A stretch of 64,000 nucleotides of DNA from Sphingobium psychrophilum (GCF_012927105.1 NZ_JABBFV010000011.1:86550-150549); one strand, 5' to 3'. Positions 36,801 through 44,307 are shown, counted from the stretch's first letter. Numbers and translations are program-made. The notes: generated by a model not told the origin, from the letters alone.

Positions 36801-37132
36801 TCCTCAACGGTCTCGTCATGATGAGTGCTATCCGCAAGCGGCTTGACGACGGCGAAGGGATCGACGGTGCCATCATTGGTGGCGCGATGGAACGTGTGCG
36901 GCCCGTGCTGATGACTGCCCTGGTAGCGAGCCTGGGCTTCATCCCTATGGCGCTCGCCACCGGAACCGGAGCGGAGGTGCAGCGACCGCTTGCGACCGTG
37001 GTGATCGGAGGGCTTATCACGTCGACGGCGCTGACGTTGCTCGTTCTTCCGGCAATCTCGGCGCTGATGTTCCGTATATTAGCGAAACGGAAGACTATCC
37101 AGGAGCCTCCGAGAAGGGTTGTGGCGGCGTGA
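33896..37132 (+). CDS. czcA: CzcA-type RND metal/proton antiporter, first copy
   Basis: A 1078-residue inner-membrane HME-RND pump. The TM4 motif LDFGLIVDGAVIIVEN around residue 425 is the signature of the HME1 group (CzcA; Zn2+, Co2+, Cd2+). Two periplasmic loops and about twelve membrane segments fit the family. The N-terminus starts MIARILGLSVRARW and includes DVTNRQVQIN, standard for the group. It overlaps czcB and is overlapped by the next gene (GTGA). It is a clear but diverged paralogue of the CzcA at 50130. Confidence 0.94.
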   Translation: MIARILGLSVRARWAVVFITFLVVLFGAWQITLLPIDAVPDVTNRQVQINSFVPTLGPVDMEKQVTFPVETALAGIPGLQTTRSLTRNGFSQVTAVFKDSTDIYFARQQVTERVAQAKDSLPAGVQPQLAPLTTGLGEIFMFSVAFEHPDDKGVKVVDGQPGWQSDGSYLTPEGEKLTTVVAKAAYLRTVQDWIIRPQMRTVQGVAGVDSNGGYVKQYVVEPNLTALASYGVSVTDLADALERSNLSAGSNYVRRAGESFLVRADARLRSVADIEEAVIATRAGVPVRVKDVGQVVIGGAVRTGSGSVGGSEAVISTILMLTGENSRIVANRVADKLVEINKTLPPDVVASQAYNRSKLVNATIATVEKNLVEGALLVIVVLFLLLGNIRAALITAAVIPITMLMTAAGMNELGVSGNLMSLGALDFGLIVDGAVIIVENALRRLAERQHREGRLLTRTERLAETTHAAQEMVRPTVYGQAIIFLVFIPLLTFQGVEGKTFAPMAITLMLALASAFILSITFVPAMVALLVIGKVSETEVRSIRWFKEKYQPALTRAVARPMPFILGGVGVFAAAVLLFGTLGQEFMPQLDEKDITVTNFRIPSASIDQSTAMQLQIENALKTLPEVALVFSKNGNADLGTDPMPPNASDTYVIPKPEKEWPAEVKSKEDILRRIEERMKPLIGNRTEIQQPIQMRFNELIAGVRSDVAVKLYGDDLDAMSEAAGRIATALRAIPGAADVQAEQTSGAPTFDIKVDRQAAGRYGLSVEEVASTVAAALGGREAGLLFEGDRRFDVVVRLPDAQRDDIETLGSIPVMLPSSGAGNARSIPLSEVARFTYTEGLNQISRENGKRMVVVQANVRGRDLGGFVAEAQAKITDVKLPAGTFIEWGGQFESLQSASQRLAIVVPLCFILIFALLYMALGGAWPALIVFTAVPMALAGGVFALSLRGIPFSITASVGFIALSGVAVLNGLVMMSAIRKRLDDGEGIDGAIIGGAMERVRPVLMTALVASLGFIPMALATGTGAEVQRPLATVVIGGLITSTALTLLVLPAISALMFRILAKRKTIQEPPRRVVAA

Positions 37133-38391
37133 AGGAGTCCCCTCCAACAAATTCGGTGGAAAGCTGGGCTGAAAAGGTGACGCCCTGTCACACTAACCGG
37201 CGAACGGCACTCAAATGTCTGGCCGCCGGGCTTGTCGTAACCAGCAATCCAATTCCGCTGTGGGCCGCGAGGACCAATCGCGGGCAGCCGTGGGGCGGCT
37301 TTGTCACGCCTCCGACCTGGCGCTCCCTGGAAGTCGCAACCGGCGACACGCTGATCGTGCCGGCCAAAGTGTCCGGCGTAGCAATCGACGCGGTGCTCGA
37401 TAGCGGTAGCGGCGCGTCCATCATCAGCAAGTCGCTTGCTGCGAAGCTCGGCATGACGAACCTGGAGCCGCGACGGATCAATGGCCTGGGCGGCAAGGCT
37501 CCGGTCGGTCTAGTCCGCAATGTCGCGGTGATGCTGGGCGCTTATGCGCCCGTCCTCCCGTTCGCGGTAATCGCAGACTTGGGGGCGGTCTCGGCTGCCT
37601 TTGGCCGTCCGATCGATATGCTGCTCGGGGCAGATGTGCTGGCTGGCGGCTGCGTGGCGCTCGATTTTGCGACGCGACGGTTCGCATTTGAGAAGCCCGC
37701 CAGCTTTGTGCCAGGGCCGGAATGGACTACGCTTTCGCTCGGACACGGTGCCAAACAGGAACTGTTCGTGCTGGCGTCTATCGCGGGCCTGGACCCGGTG
37801 CCGCTGATGCTCGATTTCGGCAGCTCGTCGGCGCTGATATTATCCTCCGCCTATATCGAGACGCATGCGCTTCTGGCGGGCAAACCTGTTTCCACCGCCG
37901 CCCTTGGCGGGGTCGAAGGGGTGCAAATCGTCAAGTCCTTTATCGCCGATACGGTGAGCCTGGGCCCGCTCTCGATCGCCTCTGTTCCGGCGCTCGCCCT
38001 TGATCATTGGACCTCGGTGAGCACCGTAGGCAATGTGGGAATGCCGCTGCTCGGACAATTCGATATCGTGCTGGACGTGTTTAAAGGGCTATTGTGGTTG
38101 CGAGCCTCCCCCCCTCGGGGACGTCTGCCGATGCTGAAGGATCGAAGCGGCCTTGGCCTCGCCGTCTCCGCTACTGAACTGACTGTCGTGCATGTGGCAT
38201 CTGGCAGCCCTGCGGATCAGGCGGGGTGGGTTCTTGGTGAGCACGTCGTAGCGGTGAACGGTCGTGTCATAGATGTATTCTATACGCGGGGGTCGCTCTG
38301 GCAGTGGCGCTACGGCCCCGCAGGAAGCCGGGTAACGCTTAAGCTCGCGGATGGAACGACGCGGATGCTAACGCTTGCCGACTACTACTGA
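37129..38391 (+). CDS. Retropepsin-like aspartic protease with PDZ domain
   Basis: A 420-residue exported protein with a Tat-like N-terminal motif (NRRTALKCLAAGLVV, residues 23-37), an aspartic protease half with DSGSGAS (Asp91), a second lobe with DFGSSS (Asp229) in place of DTG/DSG, and a C-terminal PDZ domain (about 345-415, with DQAGW and GDRVVAVNG-like GEHVVAVNG). Two lobes suggest a duplicated pepsin fold rather than a single-lobe dimer. The GTG start overlaps the czcA stop, tying it to the czc operon. Its job there is unknown; turnover or quality control of the efflux complex is a guess. Confidence 0.78.
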   Translation: MKESPPTNSVESWAEKVTPCHTNRRTALKCLAAGLVVTSNPIPLWAARTNRGQPWGGFVTPPTWRSLEVATGDTLIVPAKVSGVAIDAVLDSGSGASIISKSLAAKLGMTNLEPRRINGLGGKAPVGLVRNVAVMLGAYAPVLPFAVIADLGAVSAAFGRPIDMLLGADVLAGGCVALDFATRRFAFEKPASFVPGPEWTTLSLGHGAKQELFVLASIAGLDPVPLMLDFGSSSALILSSAYIETHALLAGKPVSTAALGGVEGVQIVKSFIADTVSLGPLSIASVPALALDHWTSVSTVGNVGMPLLGQFDIVLDVFKGLLWLRASPPRGRLPMLKDRSGLGLAVSATELTVVHVASGSPADQAGWVLGEHVVAVNGRVIDVFYTRGSLWQWRYGPAGSRVTLKLADGTTRMLTLADYY

Positions 38392-38420
38392 GCAGTCCGA
38401 CAGGAAAGCAATGAGAAGCT

Positions 38421-38570
38421 ACCGGTACTCTCGGGTCTGGCGCAGGTTTGAAGGTGATGACCCGGATCGCCATACTGTGGATCGGTGGCACGCTGGCAGC
38501 CTCGCCGGTGTCGATGGTCGTGCTGGCGGCCGCTTACCGGCTGCTGCTGCGTAGACCGCTACGTCCATCT
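38421..38570 (+). pseudogene. cusA: Remnant 3' end of a second cusA gene
   Basis: In the frame of the following orphan cusF, codons from about 38421 onward read TLGSGAGLKVMTRIA, then WIGGTLAASPVSMVVLAAAYRLLLRRP, closely matching the last forty-odd residues of the intact CusA ([16 protein letters not shown], then [14 protein letters not shown]). Upstream the frame is closed by a TGA at 38412. Only the C-terminal tail survives, so this is a decayed fragment of a second cusA whose cusF neighbour remained. It is joined in frame to the cusF at 38600. Confidence 0.75.
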
Positions 38571-38966
38571 TCCGAAACCACCCCAGCCGCTGAGCAAAAG
38601 GAGGTCACCATAAGAGCGCCACGCATCGCACTGTGTACCGCCGCCATCTTGGCCGCCGGTCCGGCCCTCGCTCAATCCATGAGCGGGGATATGAAAGGCA
38701 TGCCCGGTATGACGGGCATGGACAAGAAGGCGCCGGCCGCCAAGACAGGGCACGGTGTCGGTGTCATCACCGCGATCGATCCCCAAACGGCCAAACTTAC
38801 AATCCAGCACGGACCGATGCCGGCGGTGGGCTGGCCCGCCATGACCATGGCGTTCAAGGCCAATCCGCCGACGCTGCTTCGCGGCCTGCAGGTGGGCCAG
38901 CGGATCGGGTTCGACGTCATGACCCACGGCATGGCCGCCGAGATCACTGCCGTTCGACCGCAATAG
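38448..38966 (+). CDS. cusF: Orphan CusF-like chaperone, fused to a cusA remnant
   Basis: The frame starting with TTG at 38448 encodes 172 residues: about 50 from the cusA remnant, then a new signal peptide (RIALCTAAILAAGPALAQ), a Met-rich linker (MSGDMKGMPGMTGM) and a CusF domain with HGPMPAVGWPAMTMAF, keeping the His, Trp and Met-x-Met site. A strong AAAGGAGGT site at about 38597 is followed, after CACC, by ATA where an ATG would be expected, so independent initiation may be lost and translation may depend on the TTG or on a rare ATA start. Whether it is expressed is unknown. Confidence 0.7.
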   Translation: MKVMTRIAILWIGGTLAASPVSMVVLAAAYRLLLRRPLRPSSETTPAAEQKEVTIRAPRIALCTAAILAAGPALAQSMSGDMKGMPGMTGMDKKAPAAKTGHGVGVITAIDPQTAKLTIQHGPMPAVGWPAMTMAFKANPPTLLRGLQVGQRIGFDVMTHGMAAEITAVRPQ

Positions 38967-39052
38967 GCACTATTTGCCCGAGGCGGGCATCATTTGAGTA
39001 CGCCCGCTTCGGGGAGATGTCTTGCAGAATAGCTTGACCCCAAGGAGATTAG

Positions 39053-39280
39053 TTAGGTGCAGCAAGAAGCGCCTGGACCCGAAAGTTGAATAGGTGGGCA
39101 CGCTACCGTCCCATAGGAGCAGAACACGCAGCAATCTCCTGCCTTCGGGCGCAACAAAGCACCGCAGCCTGTGCAATCGTAGAAATATTGGCAGGCGTTC
39201 GTCGGCATCGTTTCCATCTTCACCGTGCCGCATTGCGGGCAAGTGATGGTCGATTCGAGAAGGGGTGCGCGCTCAGACAT
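39053..39280 (-). CDS. Small Cys-rich GDCCVFCSYG protein beside merT
   Basis: A 75-residue soluble protein with ten Cys residues: CPQCGT and CTGCGALL zinc-ribbon-like pairs and the recurring block GDCCVFCSYG, then a C-terminal CPPIQ. I recognise the GDCCVFCSYG type as a conserved small protein carried in mercury-type loci, but its function is unknown. The gene starts at 39280 and overlaps the stop of merT by eight bases, which indicates coupled expression on the minus strand. Confidence 0.75.
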   Translation of the reverse strand: MSERAPLLESTITCPQCGTVKMETMPTNACQYFYDCTGCGALLRPKAGDCCVFCSYGTVACPPIQLSGPGASCCT

Positions 39281-39644
39281 AGGAATATCCGAGCCAGAGC
39301 AGGATCGCGCCGATCGTCAAGCCGACGAACACCACAACACGCAAGGCAGGCGGCGTGCAGGCACCCTCGGGTCCGCAGGTCATCGCCACGCGCTGTTGCC
39401 GCCAGAGCATGATTGCACCACCGACAAGGCAGAGTGCACTCAAGCCCAGGAGAAGCGTCCGATAGGGAGCTGCGGCAACGGCGATGCCGCCCAACCACCC
39501 CACACTGACGCCAACGGTGGTCAGCAAGATCGGCAAGGCGCAGCAGGAGGCTACGCCGAATGCCGACGCTGTTGCGCCGAAGGCGAGTAACAGCGCCCCA
39601 CGCGCGCTAGAAAAGCGGCCCAGGACATATGGTTTGGACATCAT
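39273..39644 (-). CDS. merT: MerT-like membrane transporter
   Basis: A 123-residue inner-membrane protein with three hydrophobic segments. The first carries the paired cysteines of MerT (Cys34-Cys35, SCCALPIL); a second Cys pair lies in a loop at MTCGPEGACTP. MerT proteins bring Hg2+ into the cytoplasm for reduction. AAGGAG lies six bases before the first ATG at 39644. A divergent mercuric-type MerR gene and a classic operator lie just upstream. No merA or merP is in the window, so the usual fate of the mercury is unclear. Confidence 0.85.
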   Translation of the reverse strand: MMSKPYVLGRFSSARGALLLAFGATASAFGVASCCALPILLTTVGVSVGWLGGIAVAAAPYRTLLLGLSALCLVGGAIMLWRQQRVAMTCGPEGACTPPALRVVVFVGLTIGAILLWLGYSYV

Positions 39645-39673
39645 CGACGACTCCTTGCGATCAATTGGCTGGA

Positions 39674-39704
39674 ACTCTACCGTCTGTAGGAACTACAGAC
39701 TCAA
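39674..39704 (-). promoter_or_regulatory. MerR-type promoter of the merT gene
   Basis: On the minus strand TTGAGT (39704-39699) and TAGAGT (39679-39674) form -35 and -10 boxes with a 19-base spacer, the over-long spacing that needs MerR. Inside lies a dyad GTCTGTAG (39682-39689), GAA, CTACAGAC (39693-39700). The divergent MerR gene begins at 39734. Spacing and dyad match mercury operators well. Confidence 0.85.
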
Positions 39705-39733
39705 CCCCCAATTTCGAAAGGCGAGGGGCGGCC

Positions 39734-40147
39734 ATGGAAACCATCGCGATTGGAGAGCTTTCGCGGCGCACGCGCTGCAACATTGAGACGATCCGCTACT
39801 ATGAGCGTATCGGACTGCTGCCCATGCCGGCCCGCCGGGGCCGGTACCGCAGCTTTGGCCTCGCGGATGTTGCGCGGGTCCATTTTGTCCGGCGTGCGCG
39901 CGAGCTGGGCTTTACGCTAGACGAAATTCGGGCGCTGCTCGGAATCGCCACCGCCGAAGACATGGCATGCGGCGACGCCCGCGAAATCGCGGCTTCGCAC
40001 CTCCAGCAGGTGCGCGCGCGGATTACGGACTTGAGGCGCATGGAGCGCGTACTTGCCGACACCGTTCGTGCCTGCGACGCCGGCGATCAGGTCGGATGTC
40101 CGTTGATCACGACATTATCTGCTACCGCCCAATTGGGCACGATTTGA
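39734..40147 (+). CDS. merR: MerR-type mercury-responsive regulator
   Basis: A 137-residue regulator with the standard winged helix (IGELSRRTRCNIETIRYYER, residues 6-25). The three metal-binding Cys of mercury sensors are present: Cys79 (MACGDA), Cys114 and Cys122 (CDAGDQVGCPLI). The loop between the last two is one residue shorter than in Tn501 MerR, so an altered preference is possible. The start at 39734 is preferred, and it is divergent from merT across a shared operator. Confidence 0.88.
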   Translation: METIAIGELSRRTRCNIETIRYYERIGLLPMPARRGRYRSFGLADVARVHFVRRARELGFTLDEIRALLGIATAEDMACGDAREIAASHLQQVRARITDLRRMERVLADTVRACDAGDQVGCPLITTLSATAQLGTI

Positions 40148-40170
40148 TCGATGTTTCTGCAAGATCGGCG

Positions 40171-40290
40171 AACCTGTCACGGTGCCTCTCATCGTCGCCG
40201 AAATCCTGGTAACTGTCGGACTGTGGCTACATCTGACTGAGTTGCACGACCACGCCTACAAGCGGCTTGAGCTGTGCGGCGAGGCTGAAG
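40171..40290 (+). pseudogene. Possible remnant of an EamA-type transporter C-terminus
   Basis: The frame starting at 40182 reads GLWLHLTELHDHAYKRLEL after a hydrophobic stretch. A GVWLHLTE plus His-rich tail is what I remember from EamA/DMT-family permeases found in metal loci, where the tail continues with many His. Here only a short piece, overlapping the end of the minus-strand uppP gene, is left. This rests on memory of a motif and is weak. Confidence 0.35.
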
Positions 40291-40292
40291 CC

Positions 40293-41165
40293 TTAGACCA
40301 GCCAGGCGTTGGTGGTCGCAATGACCAGAAGAACGCCAAGCACGCCGCGATAGATGACGAACGGCCAAGCGGAGAAGCGCTCGAGGACGCGCATTAGCGC
40401 CCAGATCGCCGCGAACGCTGAAACGGATGCAACAACAAGACCAACGGCCAAAACGGACCAGCCATGCATATCGAGATGGACTTTGTGCAGCTCCCATAAT
40501 TCCTTCAGCCCGGCGAGAGCTATAGCCGGGATGCCCAACAGGAATGAAAAGCGCGCCGCTTCTTCACGCTTAAATCCGAGTGCTAGCGCAGCGGTGAGGG
40601 TCGATCCGGAGCGTGAGACGCCTGGGATGAGGGCTCCGACCTGCGCCAAGCCGACGAGCAGCGCGTCCAGCAATGATGCATTCTCAACGCTGCGGCGGTG
40701 GCGTGCCAGGATTTCGGTGAGCGCCATCAGCACCGCCATCGCGATGCACGCCCAGCCAATCACCGGCAATGCGCGAAGGGGCGAGTTGCATATATTGAGG
40801 CTGCTGGAAAGGAGAGCGCCCGCCAGCGCGATAGGGATCGTCGCCAGCACGATCCAGGTCGCCAGACGAAGGTCGGGATCGGCGAATTCGCGGCGGCTGA
40901 TCGCCGACACTGACCCGACCGCAAGACGGCGAACATCCCGCCAGAAATAGCTGATAACGGCGGCGAGTGCTGCGAGCTGCATAGCTGCCGAAAACGCAGA
41001 GCCCGGATCTCGCCACCCCAACACGGCAGGTACGACGCGCATATGGGCTGTCGACGAAATCGGCAGAAGTTCAGTAATGCCCTGCACCACACCCAACATG
41101 GCAACCTTGGCATAGCCTAATGTGACAAAGCCCGTGTCGATGCCCGTGCTACATTGTCCGGCCAT
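40293..41165 (-). CDS. uppP: UppP/BacA-type undecaprenyl diphosphatase (PbrB-like role)
   Basis: A 290-residue membrane protein of the BacA family with about eight hydrophobic segments. The active-site motifs are present: GITELLPISSTAH (residues 29-41) and GVSRSGST (about 182-189), with the Glu, Ser, and Arg used for catalysis. It removes phosphate from undecaprenyl diphosphate on the outer face of the membrane. It lies 63 bases after a lead/cadmium/zinc P-type ATPase gene in the same direction, which recalls PbrA-PbrB of Cupriavidus metallidurans, where PbrB, also an undecaprenyl diphosphatase, provides phosphate that traps exported lead. That role is inferred. Confidence 0.88.
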   Translation of the reverse strand: MAGQCSTGIDTGFVTLGYAKVAMLGVVQGITELLPISSTAHMRVVPAVLGWRDPGSAFSAAMQLAALAAVISYFWRDVRRLAVGSVSAISRREFADPDLRLATWIVLATIPIALAGALLSSSLNICNSPLRALPVIGWACIAMAVLMALTEILARHRRSVENASLLDALLVGLAQVGALIPGVSRSGSTLTAALALGFKREEAARFSFLLGIPAIALAGLKELWELHKVHLDMHGWSVLAVGLVVASVSAFAAIWALMRVLERFSAWPFVIYRGVLGVLLVIATTNAWLV

Positions 41166-41228
41166 ATCGATGTGATCCTTTTACGGATGGAAAAGAAGAT
41201 CGTCGCTTCGGCGCGCTCGGCAATCGTG

Positions 41229-43751
41229 TTATCGAGCCCGCTGGTCGCGATCGATAAGACGCAGCCCGTTGAGGACGACCAGAAGCGATGCACCGACATC
41301 GGCCGCTATCGCGCCCCAGAGTGACGCCATCCCGAGCAGCGTCAGTCCCCCGAAGACGAGCTTTACCGCAAGCGAGAAGCCGATGTTCTGCCGGATGACG
41401 GTGAGCGTCGCTCGTGAGTGCCGAATGAGCCACGGTAGCTGGGAGAGATCGTCCTGCATCAGCGCGATATCCGCCGTCTCGATCGCCGCGTCGCTCCCAA
41501 TCGCGCCCATCGCGATGCCGAGGCTCGCCCGCGCCATCGCCGGCGCGTCGTTGACGCCGTCGCCGACCATGGCGACGAGGCCATGCTGCGCGACGAGCCT
41601 TTCTATCGCCTCGACCTTCTGTTCGGGAAGCAGCTCGGCGTAGACCTCATCTACGCCGGTTTCATGTGCGATGGCCTGAGCGGGCGCGCGGCTGTCTCCC
41701 GTCAGCATGACGACCTGCGCGATGCCGAGCTTATGGAGCTGCGCGACGATCTGCGTGGCCTCGGGACGCACCGCATCACCAATCGCAATCAATCCGATGA
41801 CCGACTGCGCCTCGCCGACAACGATCCCGGTCAGTCCGGCCCCAGCAATTCGCTGCAACTGGGCGGCAAGCTCATCGTCGCTGGATCCTCCAAGCCTCTC
41901 GCCAAGATAGCCAGGGGAGCCGACCCAAACTTCGCGACCATCGATCGCGCCAACGACTCCTTGCCCGGGCAAGGCCGTCACTGACTTTGCAGGGACGACG
42001 TCGACGCCGCGCTCCGTTGCGGCATCGAGGATCGCGTGGGCAATCGGATGCTCGCTTCGCGCTTCGATGGCAGCCGCGAGCGCCAGCAACTCGATCTCGC
42101 CCCGACCGCCAAGCGGGACAAGCTCGACCACCTTGGGGCGCCCAAGCGTGAGCGTTCCGGTCTTGTCCATCGCGATCGCCGTGATGCGGGCAGGCGTTTC
42201 GAGATGGATGCCCCCCTTGATCAGCACGCCCCGCCTGGCCGCGCCGGTCAAGCCCGCGACGATGCTGACAGGCGTCGAGATGACCAGGGCGCAGGGGCAG
42301 GCGATGACAAGCAAGACCAGCGCCTGATAGAACCAGGCGGCCCAACCTCCCCCAAGCAGCAACGGCGGTACAAGGAATACCGCCAGAGAAAGCGCCATCA
42401 CGACTGGCGTGTATATCCGCGCGAAGCGTTCCACCCATTGCTCGGTCGGAGCCCGTTTGCTCTGCGCCTCGCCGACCATGCGCACGATACGCGCGAGCGT
42501 CGTATCGGAGGCTGGCCGGGTCGTTACGATCTCGAGCGCGCCCATGCCGTTGATGGTCCCGGCATAGACCACCGTGTCTTGCGCGACCGTTACGGGTACG
42601 CTTTCGCCCGTAATTGGCGCCTGATTGACCGCGCTGGTCCCCGCAACCACCCGGCCGTCGAGCGGTATCTTTCCGCCCGGTGGAACGATCACATGCGCTC
42701 CGACCGCAACTTCGGCAACGGGTACGTCCTTCTCGATGCCCGCAACATCCCGTATCCGGGCTGAATCCGGCGCGATTTCCATGAGCGCGGCGACGGCACG
42801 GCGGGCACGTCCAAGGCTCCATGCCTCGAGCGCCAGCGCAAGGGCGAAGAAGAATGCGACGGTCGCCGCTTCGAACCACTGGCCGATGCCGAGGGCGCCC
42901 GCCACCGCGACAAGCATGAGCAGGTTCATGTCCGGCCTGAGTCGCCGCGCCGCGAGGATCGCCTTGGGCGCGACGTACCGAACCGCAGAAAGGATCGCCA
43001 AGGAATAAGCGAGCATCGCCAGAAGCGGGGGATGGGCCTCACGCGCCAGACTCTCGTGCAGCACTGCAGCGAAACCGTTTGCGCGCGCATGGATCGCAAA
43101 ACCGACCAGCACCATAGCGCCGCTTGTGATCGTCAGCCCGGCCTGAACGCGGCGTCGACGCTGCTCCGCTAGCGCACCGGCGCTGCCCCCGCCTTCTTGC
43201 CACAGTTCGGCACGCATGCCCGTGCGCTCGACTGCTTTCAAAATTCCAGCGTGTTGCGCGGCAGCGGAAGAACCTGCGACCGACATGCGGCCGTTGATGA
43301 GATCGAACGACAGGTTCTCCAACCCGACGACCGGCCCGACCTCGCGTTTGAGGACGGCGACTTCATCACCGCAGTCCATGCCATGAATTTTGAAGATCGA
43401 GCCGTTTGGACGATCAGCGAAAGCCAGTTCGACCGGCTCCGGTTCGCCGGAGCAGCCGCTGCAACCGCCAACATCCGCTTCATCCTCTGCGAAGCTCCCG
43501 GTGGCTTTCAATGCGGCCGACATGCCGGTGGCCGATATGGCCGCGATGATCGCCTCCACCCCGATGCCGGACTCGATATCAACGTCGAGCAGACCGTGCT
43601 TCGGCTGGAACGATAAAAACCGCTCGTCTCCCACGAGGGGGATGAGCGCTTCCCTGAGAAGCCGAACCTCATTCTGGCAGTCGAGTCCATGGACCTTGAA
43701 GCGCCACCGTCGCTCACTCGCTATGGCGCTCGCTTCGGTCTGCTCGAACAT
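41229..43751 (-). CDS. P1B-type Zn/Cd/Pb-transporting ATPase (ZntA/CadA/PbrA-like)
   Basis: An 840-residue heavy-metal P-type ATPase. Two HMA-like domains with HGLDCQNE (about 21-28) and HGMDCGDE (about 123-130) precede eight membrane segments; a Cys-rich GGCSGCSG patch lies between. The TM6 CPC is at 485-487 and the phosphorylation motif DKTGT at 529-533. These mark the P1B-2 type exporting Zn2+, Cd2+ and Pb2+. The ATG at 43751 has GAGG upstream and is preferred to an ATG eight codons earlier, which would be almost leaderless. It is divergent from a CadR/PbrR-type regulator gene and upstream of uppP. Confidence 0.93.
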   Translation of the reverse strand: MFEQTEASAIASERRWRFKVHGLDCQNEVRLLREALIPLVGDERFLSFQPKHGLLDVDIESGIGVEAIIAAISATGMSAALKATGSFAEDEADVGGCSGCSGEPEPVELAFADRPNGSIFKIHGMDCGDEVAVLKREVGPVVGLENLSFDLINGRMSVAGSSAAAQHAGILKAVERTGMRAELWQEGGGSAGALAEQRRRRVQAGLTITSGAMVLVGFAIHARANGFAAVLHESLAREAHPPLLAMLAYSLAILSAVRYVAPKAILAARRLRPDMNLLMLVAVAGALGIGQWFEAATVAFFFALALALEAWSLGRARRAVAALMEIAPDSARIRDVAGIEKDVPVAEVAVGAHVIVPPGGKIPLDGRVVAGTSAVNQAPITGESVPVTVAQDTVVYAGTINGMGALEIVTTRPASDTTLARIVRMVGEAQSKRAPTEQWVERFARIYTPVVMALSLAVFLVPPLLLGGGWAAWFYQALVLLVIACPCALVISTPVSIVAGLTGAARRGVLIKGGIHLETPARITAIAMDKTGTLTLGRPKVVELVPLGGRGEIELLALAAAIEARSEHPIAHAILDAATERGVDVVPAKSVTALPGQGVVGAIDGREVWVGSPGYLGERLGGSSDDELAAQLQRIAGAGLTGIVVGEAQSVIGLIAIGDAVRPEATQIVAQLHKLGIAQVVMLTGDSRAPAQAIAHETGVDEVYAELLPEQKVEAIERLVAQHGLVAMVGDGVNDAPAMARASLGIAMGAIGSDAAIETADIALMQDDLSQLPWLIRHSRATLTVIRQNIGFSLAVKLVFGGLTLLGMASLWGAIAADVGASLLVVLNGLRLIDRDQRAR

Positions 43752-43778
43752 TGCGTCACCTCGACTTTTCGACATGAC

Positions 43779-43813
43779 ACCCTCTATACAGTCTGAAGTT
43801 ACTAGAGGGTCAA
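43779..43813 (-). promoter_or_regulatory. CadR/PbrR-type operator and promoter of the P-type ATPase gene
   Basis: On the minus strand TTGACC (43813-43808) and TATAGA (43788-43783) form -35 and -10 boxes separated by 19 bases. The half-site ACCCTCTAG matches the two other operators of this block, but the second half inside the spacer is degenerate (CTTCAGACT), while a further TAGAGGGT half lies over the -10. The regulator gene starts at 43819 on the other strand, so both are controlled from here. Confidence 0.8.
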
Positions 43814-43818
43814 ACGAT

Positions 43819-44238
43819 ATGTCCACGGAGCCGCTCAGCATCGGAAGTCTCGCAAAAGCCACCGGAACCAAAGTGGAGACGATCCGCTATTATGAGAGCA
43901 TCGGCTTGTTGGCCGCGCCTGCCCGCACAAAGAACAACTATCGCGCCTACACCCCCCAACATCTCGCACGGCTAAGTTTCATTCGCAGAGCTCGTGCGCT
44001 GGGTTTCTCGATCGACCAGGTTCAGGAGTTGCTCGAGCTCGCCGACCAGAAGGATATTTCGTGCAAGGCGGTGGACGCGATCGCGCGCGAGCATCTCGCC
44101 GAAATTGACCGAAAGCTTCGCGACCTGAACACTTTGAGATCCGAATTGAGCAACGTGATCGTCCAGTGTGGACACGGCACCATTTCCGAGTGCCGCATCA
44201 TCGAGACATTGGCACCGGATTCCGCCGCATTCAGCTGA
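43819..44238 (+). CDS. CadR/PbrR-type MerR regulator (Pb/Cd/Zn-responsive)
   Basis: A 139-residue MerR-family activator: winged helix (IGSLAKATGTKVETIRYYES, residues 8-27), dimerisation helix, and metal-binding Cys82, Cys117 and Cys125 (CGHGTISEC). This three-Cys arrangement with a short loop is that of divalent soft-metal sensors of the CadR/PbrR/ZntR group. The start at 43819 lies six bases after the -35 box of the divergent ATPase promoter. Three operators with related half-sites (43779-43813, 44308-44338, 46367-46397) mark its likely regulon: the ATPase, the PbrT-like gene, and the CDF gene. Which metal it senses cannot be read off. Confidence 0.88.
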   Translation: MSTEPLSIGSLAKATGTKVETIRYYESIGLLAAPARTKNNYRAYTPQHLARLSFIRRARALGFSIDQVQELLELADQKDISCKAVDAIAREHLAEIDRKLRDLNTLRSELSNVIVQCGHGTISECRIIETLAPDSAAFS

Positions 44239-44307
44239 GCAGGGAAGGTTGATGAGACCGCCGATCGCAATAATGAAGCAGCTAATGCAAACAAGTCGCA
44301 AAACCAC

